In this document: positions 31,951-44,918 of the stretch, piece by piece
Position numbering within the stretch: position 1 is the stretch's first letter
Layout of the letters: every line of letters begins with the position of its first letter
Assembly: GCA_021030905.1 (NCBI GenBank)
Contig: JAGFMI010000004.1
Location: 1,054,001 to 1,118,000 of the forward strand
Direction of reading: 5' to 3'
From: Pyrenula massariospora
Lineage: Eukaryota > Ascomycota > Eurotiomycetes > Pyrenulales > Pyrenulaceae
Length of the DNA stretch: 64,000 nucleotides
Notes under the pieces: generated by a model
What the model saw: only the letters and a program-made list of their open reading frames with translations
Database searches by the model: none
Told to the model about the DNA's origin: nothing
Program-made: the position numbers and the translations under genes

Positions 31951-34900
31951 GACTTGTGGAATTAGTTTCAGTTGGATATCTGCTCTAGTGGGTGGACCAC
32001 TAGATGGTCTAGCCTCTTCGTTCAACAGTTTCACGTTTCGCTTTTGCCCGGCATCCGAACCTCACCTGTACTGGTGAATACAACCATATTCCAGCAAAGT
32101 ATCCAGAGATGGTTTACACTACGGACATCCAATGTCTCAAGCGCATAGGTACGAAAGTCCTGTCGATGTTTAGGCTTGAAGAATCAACCGACATAACGGT
32201 TAGCTAGCTTACGTGCATTCTGACAACATCTATGAAAGCTCACCGCACACAACTCGCAGTGGTTTAGCAGCCAATACACACTCGATTGTCCTCATCGCTT
32301 CGCCTTATTATTACTCAACAGAGCCCACGATGCTCATTTGCCTTAGAGCAGAAAAGGTTTCTAGTCAAAGTCTCAAGAGATCATCGAGACTCTAGACAAA
32401 CTGATAAACAGCTTGGGGCAACACGACTTGATTTTAAAGAATTCTTTTCCAATTAATGACTATGCTTGGGGCGGCGGTAGCCCTTAGCCACCCTCCATTT
32501 GATGGAGAGGATCTTAACCGATGGAGATCGGACCCTTTGAGTCTCATCTCAGTCTAGCTAAGAAGGCTGGCGCAGAATCGGCATCGTCGGGACATAGGCT
32601 GAAGGTTCTATAAGAAATCATCACCAGAAGCGTGGATCTACGCAGGCCGGTTTGAAAAATTCGTGATCACGGCAATTTTTAGATTTGTCGCTTAGCCTTG
32701 AGGTTGCTTGTCTAGCATAGAAGTTGCAGATACAGAAAAGGCTGCGATCCCCTTAAATTAACGGATAGGTAGTCTACAATCTTCTTGGTGGAGGGCTGTC
32801 TTAACTATACCCAATCTTGAGTTACTCACATTTGTCTCGAGCAACAGAGAGGCAACATACAGTATAACTTAGTTTACATCCTTAAAGCTCTCGAAAAGGT
32901 GTGCTCTGGGTTAAGTCTGCAAACGGAAGGTCTGGTACGGAATTTGACCGAGTTTCGCCTGTGTACAGCGTCTCTTGTTATTTCTTGACTGCTGATGCGA
33001 AAGGAAGAATGTATTTCATCTCGATCGCAACGAATTTACCATTTCAAGGCTTCCTCAACCTAGAATAGTCTGATCTGTAACAAAATTTCTGTAGAAAGCG
33101 AATCAAGATTCTCAGCGTCTCTCTTACTTTGGGACATATCTACTGCCGTAAACTCTGGTCATATGAGAGATTTAGATAGAGACTTTGCTACTGCAGCATT
33201 CATGGTTCCGTGATTTCCCATCTTTTCGGCCCAATAAAGCTGTTTCATGCACTATTAGCATGAGGTTCTTGCGAAGCTAGGGATGAAGAGTGTTTCTTGG
33301 ACAGCAACCTGAGCAAGTGGCATTTCATTCAGGAAGACTTTCCCGATCATTGTGCACCTAAATCTTTGCATTTGTACTTCATGAACATCGGGAAACTATG
33401 CTTCATCATCGTCGATTCTCTGTGAAAAACTCCTTATCACAGTCAGCTTTTCCTAACCTCCTTGACTATCTCCTCTGCTATTTCTCGTCTCATTTACTAT
33501 TATCGATAGTCTCACCCACCTTTGCCTTCTTTCTTCTTCACCTCATGCTTTCACTCTGTTTCTTCAACCTACTACTACAAAACCCCCTAGCCCCTAAATT
33601 ATATACGACCCCAGACTCACTTTCACAGACGCCCACAGCGAATGTAAAGTACATCAACCGTCTCAAGTCCCGCTCGTTCACCTGACCTCGAGGCTATGGT
33701 AGAAGTCGTAGCGCATCTGACTGATAGTACTGGCGCCCGTCCGGTTAATAAATAATGCGCCACAGCTTCTGCTACCCTGCCTCGCCTAGCTTCAGAACAA
33801 ACATGGATCACCACGAGGACGACCCAGAGTGTGAAATCCAGGCGACCAAGTCTTACTCCCATGCCAAGGATGAGCACGAGTTCAGTGCTTCGGTGTGGTT
33901 ATCTTTCTCCTCACGAGTCATGCTTCCTGCTCGATCTTCGGGATCCTGATGAAACTGACTTGACGGTCGCATAGGACACTCTCCGTCTTTGCTATGAGGT
34001 TAAAAGACCCGACGAAAGTTACACACACCTACGGACATTTAGCAATCCGAACTGCGTGAGCGGCCGAAATGTTTCCACACTGGATCATGCTTACCTGTCC
34101 ACGATCTCCAGGACGACTACCCTGCTGTCTACGAGGCAGCTTTTGTAAATTGGATCGGCCAAATAAGACAGTGCGCAGGACTTGGAGTCTGCACACTCAT
34201 GGATACTTCCCACAGGAAAACGTTTCGGGCTTGCGGGACGGCAAGAGCTATGTATGCGCTTCTGCAGGGGAGCCGACGGAAGGCTTCAATGAGAAACAGC
34301 ACTGGCATATAGCTGTATAAGAGGAAGAGGACACCATTATGATCGAAGACGGCGGGATAAGTCGGTATTCTCGAAAGCCTCTGACGTACGAAAGATGTTC
34401 TTTGTTGTTTAGCAATCCGGTCGTGCAAAGTCAATCTAATCTTGGGGAACCTTGCAGGATTCATAGACCCGTCTAGACCGCCGTAACCCCAGCCGTAAAA
34501 GCATCATTGTGCAGGAGGAAATGGACCCGTCTAGACCTCCAGGGTTCTAGAAATCATCATCCTGCATGAAGACCCAAAACCCTGGGCCTTGGGCCGTTCT
34601 CGCAAGGGCTGGTAATATCGAAAATGCAAGCCACAATAGAGCTGAGCGGTGCGGACCGGGCCAGCCCCTCTTCAAAAACTGCCAGTCAAAACAAATCAGG
34701 AAATTGGGGCTTTCGGTATTACCCAAATTGGGACCATGTTCTCCAGAATTCGAGGCGTTACACGATACTCAAAACGTCGCGGTTTCATCCTGGCTTCGGG
34801 AAACGGTGTCGCCTAGAGTGCGCTATGCGCTCACGGTTCTCCATCGCGTGGTTTGCCTAAAAGTTGGGTGCCTCGGCTGGCAACTGAGCTTGACGAAAAA

Positions 34901-35318
34901 GAAAACAACTTCCGCAAAACCCTTTAACCGGTGGTTGATATCGTGGGAATTGCATCACACGACATAGAGTTCTGTCTTCTGTGCTGGGGCTTCTAGACCT
35001 GCTTCGGCCGCTATTGGTGAGGCTCCAAGACAATTCTAATATTTGGGAGGGATCCTTTCAGGTCCCAGATATCTAGTCTCTCTATCTACTGCAGCCTGCC
35101 GCACTCGTTATTTGATCGCCGTGCGATCTCCAGCGCGATTCTCACGATCTCAGGGTCTTTATATTCAATACTACAGTCTTGAGTCGGTCGCGCAAGGGTA
35201 TAAATTACTGTCCTCATCTCCTGAGAAGCTTCTGTTGGCACTCCTGTTCGCCTGAAGCTGTCAGCTATTCTCCATACGCTAAGGCTCTAAGCTTCCTGAA
35301 AGAATCAATCCGCCACCA
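31951..35318. other. 3.4-kb gene-poor region
   Basis: I found no supportable gene. The stretch is visibly AT-richer than its surroundings, particularly 32100-33650. It contains one foldback element (33689-33784) listed separately and a short direct repeat GACCCGTCTAGACC near 34466 and 34525. Small open frames such as 33398-33685 are hydrophobic low-complexity translations without homology signals. Repeat decay, for example by RIP, could explain the composition, but I cannot measure it here. Confidence 0.5.
33689..33784. repeat. Foldback element, copy A
   Basis: An imperfect inverted repeat. The left arm (33689-33716) begins CGAGGCTATGGTAGAAG and ends AGCGCAT; the reverse complement of the right arm (33755-33784) begins CGAGGCAGGGTAGCAGAAG and ends GGCGCAT. 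The ~38-base loop contains CTGGCGCCCGTCC. A related element lies at 49555-49656, sharing arm and loop motifs, so this is a dispersed family and not a chance hairpin. Confidence 0.6.
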
Positions 35319-36616
35319 ATGGTGACGACTGCGGCAATCATCCGTACATTCCAATGGGTGAGGGCTCAGGACTCCGATGTTCTGAAGACGCCCTCGAGTC
35401 ATACCTTCGAATATAGGTCACAATATAGTGCTGCCAGGCTAGAGTCGAATGATCAAGAAACAACTCCGTTGTTACAGAACATGATTGAAACACCTAAAGG
35501 TTAGTCACCGATATACGGTAGCTGAAGCTTCATCGTTCTTTTTGTTGGTATTCTTTTTGTATTAATTTCAAACACGACAAGCAACATTCTTCAATATGAG
35601 ATCCGAGTATCTGACATGTAATTAGCGACGTGGACGAAGCGGCGACTGTCCAAGGACGGCAGAGTTTTCCCTCAGGCTATCGCCCATCGTGGATATAAAT
35701 CAGAATATCCAGAGAACACGCTAAGGGCTTTCTCAGAGGCAATCAAAGTGGGCGCTAACGCAATCGAAACCGATATTCATCTATCAAAAGACAACGTCGT
35801 TGTTCTTTCTCATGTATGCTCGTGGCATGGGAATAAGTATGGATAGAATTGCTAATCTACCCTGGACAGGACGCTGACCTTAAGCGATGTTTCGGCCGCA
35901 AGGAGAAAATAATCGACTGTGACTGGGAGTATCTGAGTACTCTCCGGACTCTCAAAGAGCCTCATGAAAGGATGCCCCGTCTCCAAGACCACCTGGAGTT
36001 CCTCGCGTCACCTGAGCGCGAAGATTTATGGACTCTCCTCGACATCAAACTGGACAACAATGCAGACGACGTCATGAAGCAAATTGCAAAGACTCTTGAA
36101 TCTGTGTACCCAGGCAAGCGGAAATGGCAAGACCGCGTCGTCTTGGGCTGCTGGGCGGCGAAATTCATCCCACTGTGTGCGAAATACCTCCCTGATTATC
36201 CCATCACTCACATCGGTTTCTCCACCGCATACGCACGGCAATTTCTGCGCGTTCCCAACGTTTCATTCAACATGCTTCAGCAAGTGCTAGTAGGTCCTAT
36301 CGGCTCAAGGTTCATGAAAGACATCACAGCAGCCGACCGCGAGCTGTTCGTGTGGACGGTCAACGAAGAGAACATGATGAAGTGGTGCATTCAGAAAGAG
36401 GTTGACGGCGTGATCACCGACAATCCGAAGAAATACCGAGAAGTATGCGAGAATTGGGACGATAACGAACCGGAAGCGCGTCAGACTTTGGCGCAGTGGA
36501 TATACACGTTGGCAATTTGGATCTTGGTAGCTTCTTTTCGGTGGATGTTTAGAGTCAAGTTTCCGGAGGAAGTCGGAGGCATGATGAGGGAAGAATCATC
36601 GAAGGGCGGGGAGTAG
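35319..36616 (+). CDS. PGC1: Glycerophosphodiester phosphodiesterase, PGC1-like
   Basis: GDPD-family phospholipase; the closest named relative I recognise is yeast Pgc1, a phosphatidylglycerol-specific phospholipase C on lipid droplets and mitochondria. Exons 35319-35499, 35626-35813 and 35870-36616 give 371 residues. The catalytic motifs run through the splice joins: AIAHRGYKSEYPENTLRAF, then GANAIETDIHLSKDNVVVLS-HDADLKR, with both active-site His residues, and the metal-binding Glu and Asp in ETD. The central LLDIKLDNN and the C-terminal LFVWTVNEENMMKW and GVITDNPKKY complete the TIM barrel. A C-terminal hydrophobic helix (LAQWIYTLAIWILVASFRWM) probably anchors it in a membrane, as in Pgc1. 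Confidence 0.93.
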
Positions 36617-37733
36617 GGACGAGCGCTGAAATGATAATACAAATTGCGAACAACAAAAGGCAGGAAATAAGGAATATGTGCCTTACGGTGGACAAGGCGT
36701 GCTTATTGCCCCCTTAGCATCATATCGAAACAATAATTATGTTCTTCCCAAGTGTTCACGTTGCGCGGGTACAGACTTTCCCCCAGCTTTGAAAAGCGAA
36801 CCCTACGTGAAGACAGTCCATAGCTATTTGTTCCTATTGACATGTCCCATCTCACCAGCGGCCAGTCGATCTCTCAATTAGAGCTTGATACGTCCTCAAA
36901 TTTTCCATACAGGAACTCCGTAGTGAGAGGGCTGCCCTGCTTTCAGGCTGCCAAGAGTTGGTATGGGATAAGCTTTCCCTGTATGCGGGAATTATGGGAT
37001 TGTAGAGCAATGCTGACAATGCCTGAGCACCTGACGATTTAGCAGTCTCACCCACTGACTGCATTGACCTTCAAAGCTTCTCGTTAGGTGTTCCGCCTTC
37101 TCGAGAGAATTCTCGTCCTGCCGTAGAGGCTATCGGCCGCGAAGACTACGTTACAAAAGAAGCACTCCGTCAACCATCAGCCTACCTCCTTGACTCCGGC
37201 GAACTCCTTGAGTAGCTAGCTACCCTTCAGCTCATTCACGGTTTTTGACATCGTCGATCTTCCTGATGAAGTCCAAACAGGGCCAAGTCGTCACGCAGGG
37301 TCTGCATGTTGCAGTTTTGAAAACCAATGACGGATGCGGGGACCATGTCGAGGTGACGTCCCCCACCTCGTGATTGTTACATTTAAATTTGACCCACAAA
37401 ATCAGCATTTTTCGTCAGAACAAGGGTCATGCTTGTGATTTGTTCATAATAATCTTTTACTGCTGCCTGAAGATGCTGTCAAAATGGGCCTTAATCCTCA
37501 AAAACAGTGGGTGCTGAACAATGGGCCCTCGGAAGGTACTTCCTCCCTATCAAGGTATTTAGCCTCATAGACGACGCTGCAGGTTACGTCAGTTCCACCA
37601 TCAGGTGAAATGCGCGCGATTTTCACAATCGAAGATAGAAGCATGGAAGCCCACTTGTGCGTTCCAATAGCACAGTATGCTACTATTCTAATCAGTCGTT
37701 CTGGAGGTCATTTGATTTAGCATGATCGCCAAT
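36617..37733. other. Convergent intergenic region, no gene seen
   Basis: 1.1 kb between the convergent PGC1-like and ankyrin genes. Short frames occur but none is supported. Confidence 0.45.
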
Positions 37734-40275
37734 CTAGAACGCCACCATTGGGCTGTGCTGGCATTCGTCTGATCTTTCACGAATTTCTTGAAGGGCATCC
37801 TCAAAATACTCCCCCGAATCGCAATCACTATTGGATCCCTGGCTGGGGTCATCGGCGTTCAAGGCCAGGCATGATATTGCCTCAGATAGAACCTTCGGAC
37901 AATGGTTGTTTCGTCCTCTGTCGGTGTCTTCTATGCCAGAATTGACGCGTGATGACAAGCAGGACATAAACCCGCCTTCGAGGAGACTCTCAATGCCGAC
38001 TCGCGGGTCAGGGTTCTCATTGAGAATGCTCAGCAAGTCGTCAAAAGCAGCGATCAATTTGTCCGTCAGATCTGGTCGCTGGTGTAAACGGGTTCTGAAG
38101 TCTCCAAGAGTATAATGTTGATCATACTTCAATCGCAGGTGATCGCTTGCGGCTAGTATGTTGATTGTTTTGATGTCCGCGTATGTCGCCACAACCTGAA
38201 GTAGGTGAGGTCCTTTGAGCCGGGGGCAATCAGAGTACTCATGCCATCGGTCTAGAACTAGTCGGAGGACATTGTGACTGTTGTGAGTGATAGCGGTGGT
38301 CAACGGAGTTGACCCAGTTATTGACGTAGCATTAATATCTGCGCCGTACTCGAGTAGTAAGAGTGCGAAACTTGCATTATCAGTTCGTGCTGCATGATGG
38401 AGTGCAACTTTACCGTCCACTCCCGCTGACTCGATATCTGCGCCGAAGTCAAGGAGTGTTTTGAGGAGCACAACATCCGTGGCATTTCGAGCGGCACAAC
38501 TCAGAGCATTCCCTTTCTTCTCGGCTCCAGTTATGACAGGGTCTGGATTGGCGCCGGCCTCGAGCAACAAACGAACACAGACGGTGTGACCTTGAGCCGC
38601 GGCATTGGAGAGAGGGCCTGATAGCTGAACGTCAATCATATTTGGATCAGCACCGTGACTCAAGAGAGTGACGACTGCTCGCTCAGCACCTCTCGCCGCT
38701 GCCCAGGCTAGTGGCGTGCGGCCCATTGCATCGGTCTTATTAATGTCCATCGGATGGTCTAGGATTTCTTGCTCTAACTCCCGCCCTGATAAGCCTAAAA
38801 CAATCCTGTGGATTCCACTGAATCCTGCTTCATCGATAAAGTCATCGAAACGACCGCCTTTGGTAAGAGTTTGAAGTGCACCGACAGCTGTGTCAGAAAG
38901 ACCACCCTCCAATAAGAAGTGGCAAGCTTTGTTCCGGGGACTATTGTCCGAAGCAGCAATTGGTCTGTAGTCGGGATCTGCGCCTGCATGAACCAGAAAC
39001 TCACAGGTTCTATACTGCTTTCCGTACAACGCCCATCGAAGGAGAGAATAGCCTCGCGTGGTGCTGACATCCCGTGGAGAAGCCAAGCCATTGCTGAAGA
39101 GATATTTCAAGCCTTCTGTGTCTCCATTCAAGGCGAAGTTAACACATTGCGCTGTATCGGGCACTCGTCTCAGCGTCTCCAGTTGGAATGTTGTTCCCAG
39201 ATTGTTCTGTCGTCCCAATTGCATGCGCACGATCGTAGACGAGAAAAATCCTAAGGGAAACCAGTATTCCAGACTTATCTGGCTCGATCGAGATTTTTGA
39301 CAGGACGCAATGTTACAACTTGGGGCGAGATACGGCAGACCGGCGTATCCAACAAAAAGTTGTCCGAAGAAACGATTTATCAAGTCTGGGGTGGAAGTTC
39401 TTTGATGAGTATGGCAGTCGCAGAGGCAGCTGGAACGACAGGCAACGGTATAAGGTGAGACTCGGATGCCTACTTCCTCACAGCGTACGGATTTGACAGA
39501 TACCTTGTTTCTCTGTGGCGATTTACGCCTTCGAGGAGTTGAAGAAACGTTGTACATTGGTCCGACTTGTTCAGCTTGGTTTGCTTGAAGTTGCTCTGCT
39601 TGTGCCTTGAGCATCTCTTCAACCTTGGCTATGCGCTCGTCAACTCCCGCAATAGAGTTCATAAACTTATCCTGTAGCAGTCTTTGTTCGTGCGATGACT
39701 GTGACGTGATACTAGATATGGAATCAATATCAAGGCGGATCCGCATCATATCTTTGCTAAATTCAAGTTAGTGCCTATCAAGGGACTAGAGAAAGTGATA
39801 GATGAGACATGAGTGCCTTCTAGGCAAGAAGAGAGGACACAGAAACGACATACGAGTTTGAAGTACCCAGTATCACGTTAAGATGGCATTTGACATCTCT
39901 AATATCTTCTTGCAGCTTCTGAAGTTTGCTCTGTTGTTTGCGCCAAGCGACAGCGCCGGCAATTTGACTTCGAGACTTTCGACAGGCAAAGTTTAATTCT
40001 TCCACTATGCTCTTCACCTCGCTGAGGAGAGTGTTTACCCGATGTAAAAGGCGCGAAATTGCTGATTGCTTGCTCTCTGATAAACATGCTCGCTCCTCAA
40101 TGAGCAGATTGACCTGTAACAGAACAAGCTCGAGGTCAGCGACCTCGTTGTTCACCGCATGGAGCCTTCCGGGTAGGCTTCGACAGATCGAGCGCAATTC
40201 AGCGAAGGCGGAGCAAATTTGTGTAGCAGCAGTTGCTACTGCCAAAGTGCTGGCAGTTATTGAGAGTGGATCCAT
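37734..40275 (-). CDS. Ankyrin-repeat protein with fungal STAND-type (Helo-like) N-terminus
   Basis: Two exons, 40275-39854 and 39756-37734, give 814 residues; the intron has GTATGT, a CACTAAC branch and TTTAG. The N-terminus MDPLSITASTLAVATAATQI and following long helices match the N-terminal domain of fungal STAND/NLR-type proteins (Helo-like, the PigL_N type). A basic PRRRKSPQR stretch and a Cys-rich CRSSCLCDCHTH motif follow, then FFGQLFVGYAGLPYLAPSCN and EYWFPLGFF, a block often found between this N-domain and ankyrin repeats. Ankyrin repeats run from about residue 390 (YSLLRWALYGKQYRTCEFLV; MGRTPLAWAAARGAERAVVT; GKVALHHAARTDNASFALLL; GSTPLTTAITHNSHNVLRLV). No NACHT or NB-ARC is present. 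Related proteins act in heterokaryon incompatibility or immunity-like signalling; here that is inference only. Confidence 0.88.
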
Positions 40276-40862
40276 TGTCGTGGCCGTTCAAACGTCACCG
40301 GGAAGCTGACTTCATCAGTATCAGAGAACAAACGAAAATGAAAGTTTTTCAGATCAAGTTCAGCAGTCAATGCTGCCTTTTCCATATGTAAGTCATGGGT
40401 CAACAAGAATAATTCACCTACGTCGCACAGGCGCTTAACAGGTCAGAAGCCCCTGCTTCTGGTCCGGATGAAGTCGCCCAACCGGAGCGGCTCAACGAAT
40501 CTGCCGTCTGCACTCATCACGTTACACAGTTTCAAAGTAAACAGTTTTTCTTTTTATCTGCAAGGTTGACGTACCAGCGATCTTGTAGATTGCGGTCAGC
40601 GGTGGCCAGCCCCCCATCTTATGTGTCGCCTGGGTTATTGGCGCCTAAGAACACGTGGGCTATCGCCTGATGTAGCAGATAGCATCGCTTATAGATTCCA
40701 CCTGGAAAAGCCTGTGAAGCCTATGTTTCGCGCGGCAAGCCCCCATCTTCACCCTGGTCATGTTGCAAACTCGGCGTTAAAAGGAGGCCCGCCTCCTGGC
40801 TAACCCTGAATGAACTCCCTACTCGAATTTATAGTCGTCAAAACCCCACCAATGACGCTGGC
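40276..40862. promoter_or_regulatory. Divergent promoter region, ankyrin gene and GDE1
   Basis: 587 bases between two divergent starts. A near-perfect hairpin GGTCAGAAGC...GCTTCTGGTCC lies at about 40440-40465. If GDE1 is phosphate-regulated as in yeast, PHO4/NUC-1-type CACGTG/CACGTT boxes might be expected; AACACGTGGGC near 40650-40660 contains CACGTG and is a candidate. Confidence 0.4.
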
Positions 40863-43800
40863 ATGAAGTTTGGTCACAACCTCTATCTTTACCAGATTCA
40901 GGAGTGGGAATCTTCTCATGTCAATTATGGGCAGTTGAAAAAACTCTTGAAATCTGCTGTCTATGCAGCCTCTCAAACGAGCTCACCGCCTAACTTTACA
41001 GGTTTGCCAAATGGACATGCTTCTTTTTTGGACGCGCTAACATAGACGCAGCCCTTTTCACCTGTCTCGCCGATGAAACCAATGCTCTCCACAACTTTTA
41101 TGAACGCCAATATGGCTTCATTCTCCAGAAAGAGTCGCAGATTTGCCTGAACTATGGTATCGAAGCTCATACTCCTGCAATTCCGGACCTCGAAGAGGCG
41201 GACTGTCATGAGGCGGAAGAAATTCTGGGAGCTTTCTCGGAGCTACAAAATGACCTGAGGAAGCTAAAATGGTTTCATACAGTGAATGAGCACGCTATCT
41301 ATAAGGTAGATACCAAGTTGAAGAAGCTCAACGATATGATTGTTCCGTCCTACCACGACCAAATATCCACGAGGCTTGAGGCACAGCTTGCATTTGAGAC
41401 CAAAATTCTGAAAGACATGGAAAGAGTGGAGAACTTGACTAATTGTATCCGAAAGGCAATAAGCAATGTGCATATTGAGTCGACATACAAGTCGCTATAC
41501 CTCAAAATTTTTTGCAACCGGGAAAATCCCGCATTAGAATATCCTGATGATGCATGTCGTGCAATCAAAGCTGACAGTGCATCAGACCTAGCGAAAATAT
41601 TCGAGCAAAAGCGCAAGAGCGATGAGATCCGAGATCAGGAACCTGTAGCATTGCTATATGGTCTGCTAGTCTTCTCAATAACATGTCAAGCCACAATGTG
41701 CACAGAGTTTCTACTCGCAGAAGAGATACCTAAAAACGTTTCTATAATAGATCACTGTCTCTTGAATCATGTCATCAAAATGAGCGGTCGAAAGTCTTCC
41801 CAGGCCGACACTGAGGTGTTGTCGACTGCCTTTCAAGATAAAACCCACGGACGTCCCAGTGATGTGAATGCCAAACTTTTTAGTGTGATCCTCGATCGGT
41901 TGGGACCGCTCCAAGAGACTGTCTTGAAAACTCAAGATAGCCTTGGACGTCTTCCGCTTCACTACAGCGCGATGTATGGGCAGACTCTGATCTGTCACTC
42001 AATCATTAGTTCTCTTGGAGAACAAAGATCTAACCATTTCGTCGCTGCCAACGCAACTTACATAATAGATGCTGAAGGCTACTCGCCGTTACACTTGGCT
42101 GTAATTCATTCTCGTGTTGCCGTGACCAAGCTGCTTTTGGATGTACTTGCTAAGGACTACCAAAATTTTGACAAGCCTGGACGGCAATGGCTCAGCACAT
42201 TACTAGGGAGCCTACTTCTTATTGCAATGAAATCTGGATATGACGACATAGTTCAGCTTCTCGCTTCTGGCCCTGTCGATGTCGAACAGTACCGATCGAG
42301 CCGTGGCGAAACTGCTATCTATGCTGCAGCTCAAATTGGACACCTGGCTTACGTGAAGACACTGCTAAAACATGCAAAAGGTGAGAGCTCGACCATAAAC
42401 GTCTCCGAAACGGTGCGTGGATGGACGCCTTTGTTTGTTGCTTGCGCAAATGGCCATCAAAGCGTTGTTGAACTCCTCCTACAAGCCGGTGCAGACCATA
42501 CGATTCTCGATTATCAAGGATGGACGGCACAGGAACACGCCGCTTTCAGAGGTCATCTAGCAATAGCAAACGAGTTCCACTCAGGCGAAATCGGGCAGAA
42601 GATCATCGAAAACATGATTACTTCTCTTCCAACGATAGGCACCTTACGACCGGATTTAAGCAGCGGTCAGAGCTGTTTGATAGTAAATCTAGGAGCCACG
42701 CAACTCACTCAACAGTGTGCCGCTGTTGTTATCAATGGATCTCCGTTAGATAATGTGTATGGTCCCTACACAGATAGTCGATACTCCATTCAAATCTCTG
42801 CGGAAGGGCGGGATGAATCAAGCTATTTCGTACAATTACCTTTACTCGATGACAAATCCAGTCAAACTTTTGTGTTTTCCATTAACAGCAACAGCGACGC
42901 CATGCTTACCTTCAGGATCTTCCGCGCAACGTCTGCACGTGGAAAACAGGGTGATCTCTTGGGTAGCGGCACTGCTCTATTGGAAGATCGACAGCAACGT
43001 TTCGGAACGAGACGAGAATGTTTGATCAGAACGTACACTACTTCTATCCTTGGAAAAGATACTTTGGAGCATATTGGCACCGTAACTTTTACTTTCGTAA
43101 TCGCAAGACCGTCTGCGTACTTAGATCCACCTGGTACGACTAGAAGTCATCCGGAAAAAGCAAATTCCATCCACCTTGTGGGGCACAGAGGTACGTAGAA
43201 TGTGCAAAAGCGATGATTTAAGTTGACCTGACATTCTGAAGGTCTCGGCCAGAACACTGCTTCACGAGACCATCTTCAGCTCGGGGAGAATACAGTTGAA
43301 GTAAGCGGCAACATACGTGGCTGACTGACCAAAACTGACAATCTGACAAAGTCCTTCCTCTCAGCTGCAAAGCTGGGTGCTTCATTTGTCGAGGTATACC
43401 TCTATCCTAGCAATTTATGGTTGGGTTTAACGGTCTGCAGTTCGGTACTTTGTTTCCCATTTACAATGACAATTTCTTGGAGACTGAAAATGAGCAGACG
43501 TGCAGTTGACAAGAGATCTTGTGCCTGTTATCTACCATGATTTCTCTTTAAGTGAAACGGGAACCGATGTCCCAATACATGACATCAGCCTCGAGCAGGT
43601 CAGTTGACTGTTCACACAGGATGCCGACTTCTGACCTTTCTAGTTCCTGTATGCGAGCAGGATGCAATCACCTCGGGGTGATCCAGTTTCTGTGCTAGGG
43701 AAGACACTTTCACCACCACTCCAATCTCAATCCCACTCAAGAAAGCGTCGTTCACAGTCGTTATCATTTAAGGAGCAACTTGGTACTCAAGAGGTTCACG

Positions 43801-44596
43801 AGAGGCTAAAACATACAGTAGATTTCAACGAAAAGGGATTCAAGCCTAACACTCGAGGTGATTTTGTTCAAGACTCATTCGCTACCTTGGAAGAACTACT
43901 TGTGCAGTTGCCAAAGGAGATATGCTTTGATATCGAGATAAGTGCGCTTTGGCAGAATGCGTAAAGCACAGGACAGAGCTTCTAATGCGAGCGCTAGAGT
44001 TTCCCAGACTACACGAAGCTGACGACGCGGGCGTCGCACCAATTGCGATTGACATAAATACATTCATTGATGTGGCACTTGACACAATCTTCCGCTTTGG
44101 TCGAGATCGGACCATCCTCCTATCTTCTTTCACTCCTGAAGTCTGTATTCTTCTAAGTATCAAGCAGCAATCATTCCCGGTCTTCTTCATCACCAACGCA
44201 GGCAAACAACCAATGAAGGACATGGAGGCAAGAGCTCGCAGTATGCAAGTGGCAATTCGCTTTGCCAGCATGTGGAATCTGTCTGGCATTGTCTTCGCAG
44301 CCGAGACGCTGGTGTTATGCCCGAGACTTTTACGATGCATGAAAACCGCAGAATTGAGCTGTGCATCTTACGGGCCCCCTAACAATGTCCCTGAGCATGT
44401 CAGAGTAAGCCCAAGCCTGACGACACCAACCTAACCTTGTTATCTCCTGATGTCAACTCGATAATTTGCTAATTTATGGGTTCTCTTTCAGACACAAGCA
44501 GATGCAGGCATTGATATCATCATGGCGGATAGAGTTGGGCTCATCGCAGAAACGCTTGGGTCTGCCCGGTCTGGCAAAACGAGAAACCTAGCATAA
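40863..44596 (+). CDS. GDE1: SPX-ankyrin-GDPD glycerophosphocholine phosphodiesterase
   Basis: Cleaves glycerophosphocholine and related diesters to glycerol-3-phosphate; the SPX domain senses inositol pyrophosphate and phosphate status. Eight exons fit in frame: 40863-41001, 41046-43190, 43242-43300, 43352-43393, 43506-43598, 43644-43941, 43998-44404 and 44492-44596, giving 1,095 residues. The N-terminal MKFGHNLYLYQIQEWESS and YGQLKKLLK are SPX hallmarks, with the first intron inside the domain. Ankyrin repeats lie at about 430-580 (YSPLHLAVIHSRVAVTKLLL; RGETAIYAAAQIGHLAYVKT; GWTPLFVACANGHQSVVELL). The GDPD domain starts at GHRGLGQN, then LGENTVESFLSAAKLGASFVE, VPVIYHDFSLSETG and the C-terminal AGIDIIMADRVGLI. 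With GT-AG splicing the expected E-x-D at the exon 4/5 join reads VE-LTRD, missing the Asp. NUC-2/PHO81 has the same architecture, but the N-terminus fits GDE1 better. Confidence 0.9.
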
Positions 44597-44918
44597 TCTT
44601 TCCTCGGCAATCTAAGGTTGAGCTCTCCTTCCCGCTGATCATTCTCGCAGATGTTCGCACTCTTTCGATGGAAGGTCGGTTCGATGGCAGAGTATCCCCT
44701 CTCTTAACTATATCCTTTCTTATCCAATCTGACGTTGCAAAAATTGTAGAAGATGACCTTCCCGTGAGCACACTCCAATTAAATAGACTTCATCGCAACC
44801 GCATATTCTCTTGATTTAATCTCAGACATAATTTATTTTCTATAACCACTGGGCAAAGCCGAGTGATTTTTCTGGAGCAGACGTCGGAGGTTGCAACATA
44901 TTACTACTTTTGCGTTAG
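44597..44918. other. 3' region of GDE1
   Basis: About 320 bases of terminator region. No gene is seen. Confidence 0.35.

Noticed and set aside
33398-33685. 95-codon hydrophobic frame suggesting a small membrane protein
   Set aside because: Pyrimidine-rich DNA translated into Leu/Ser/Phe; no start context or conservation evidence.
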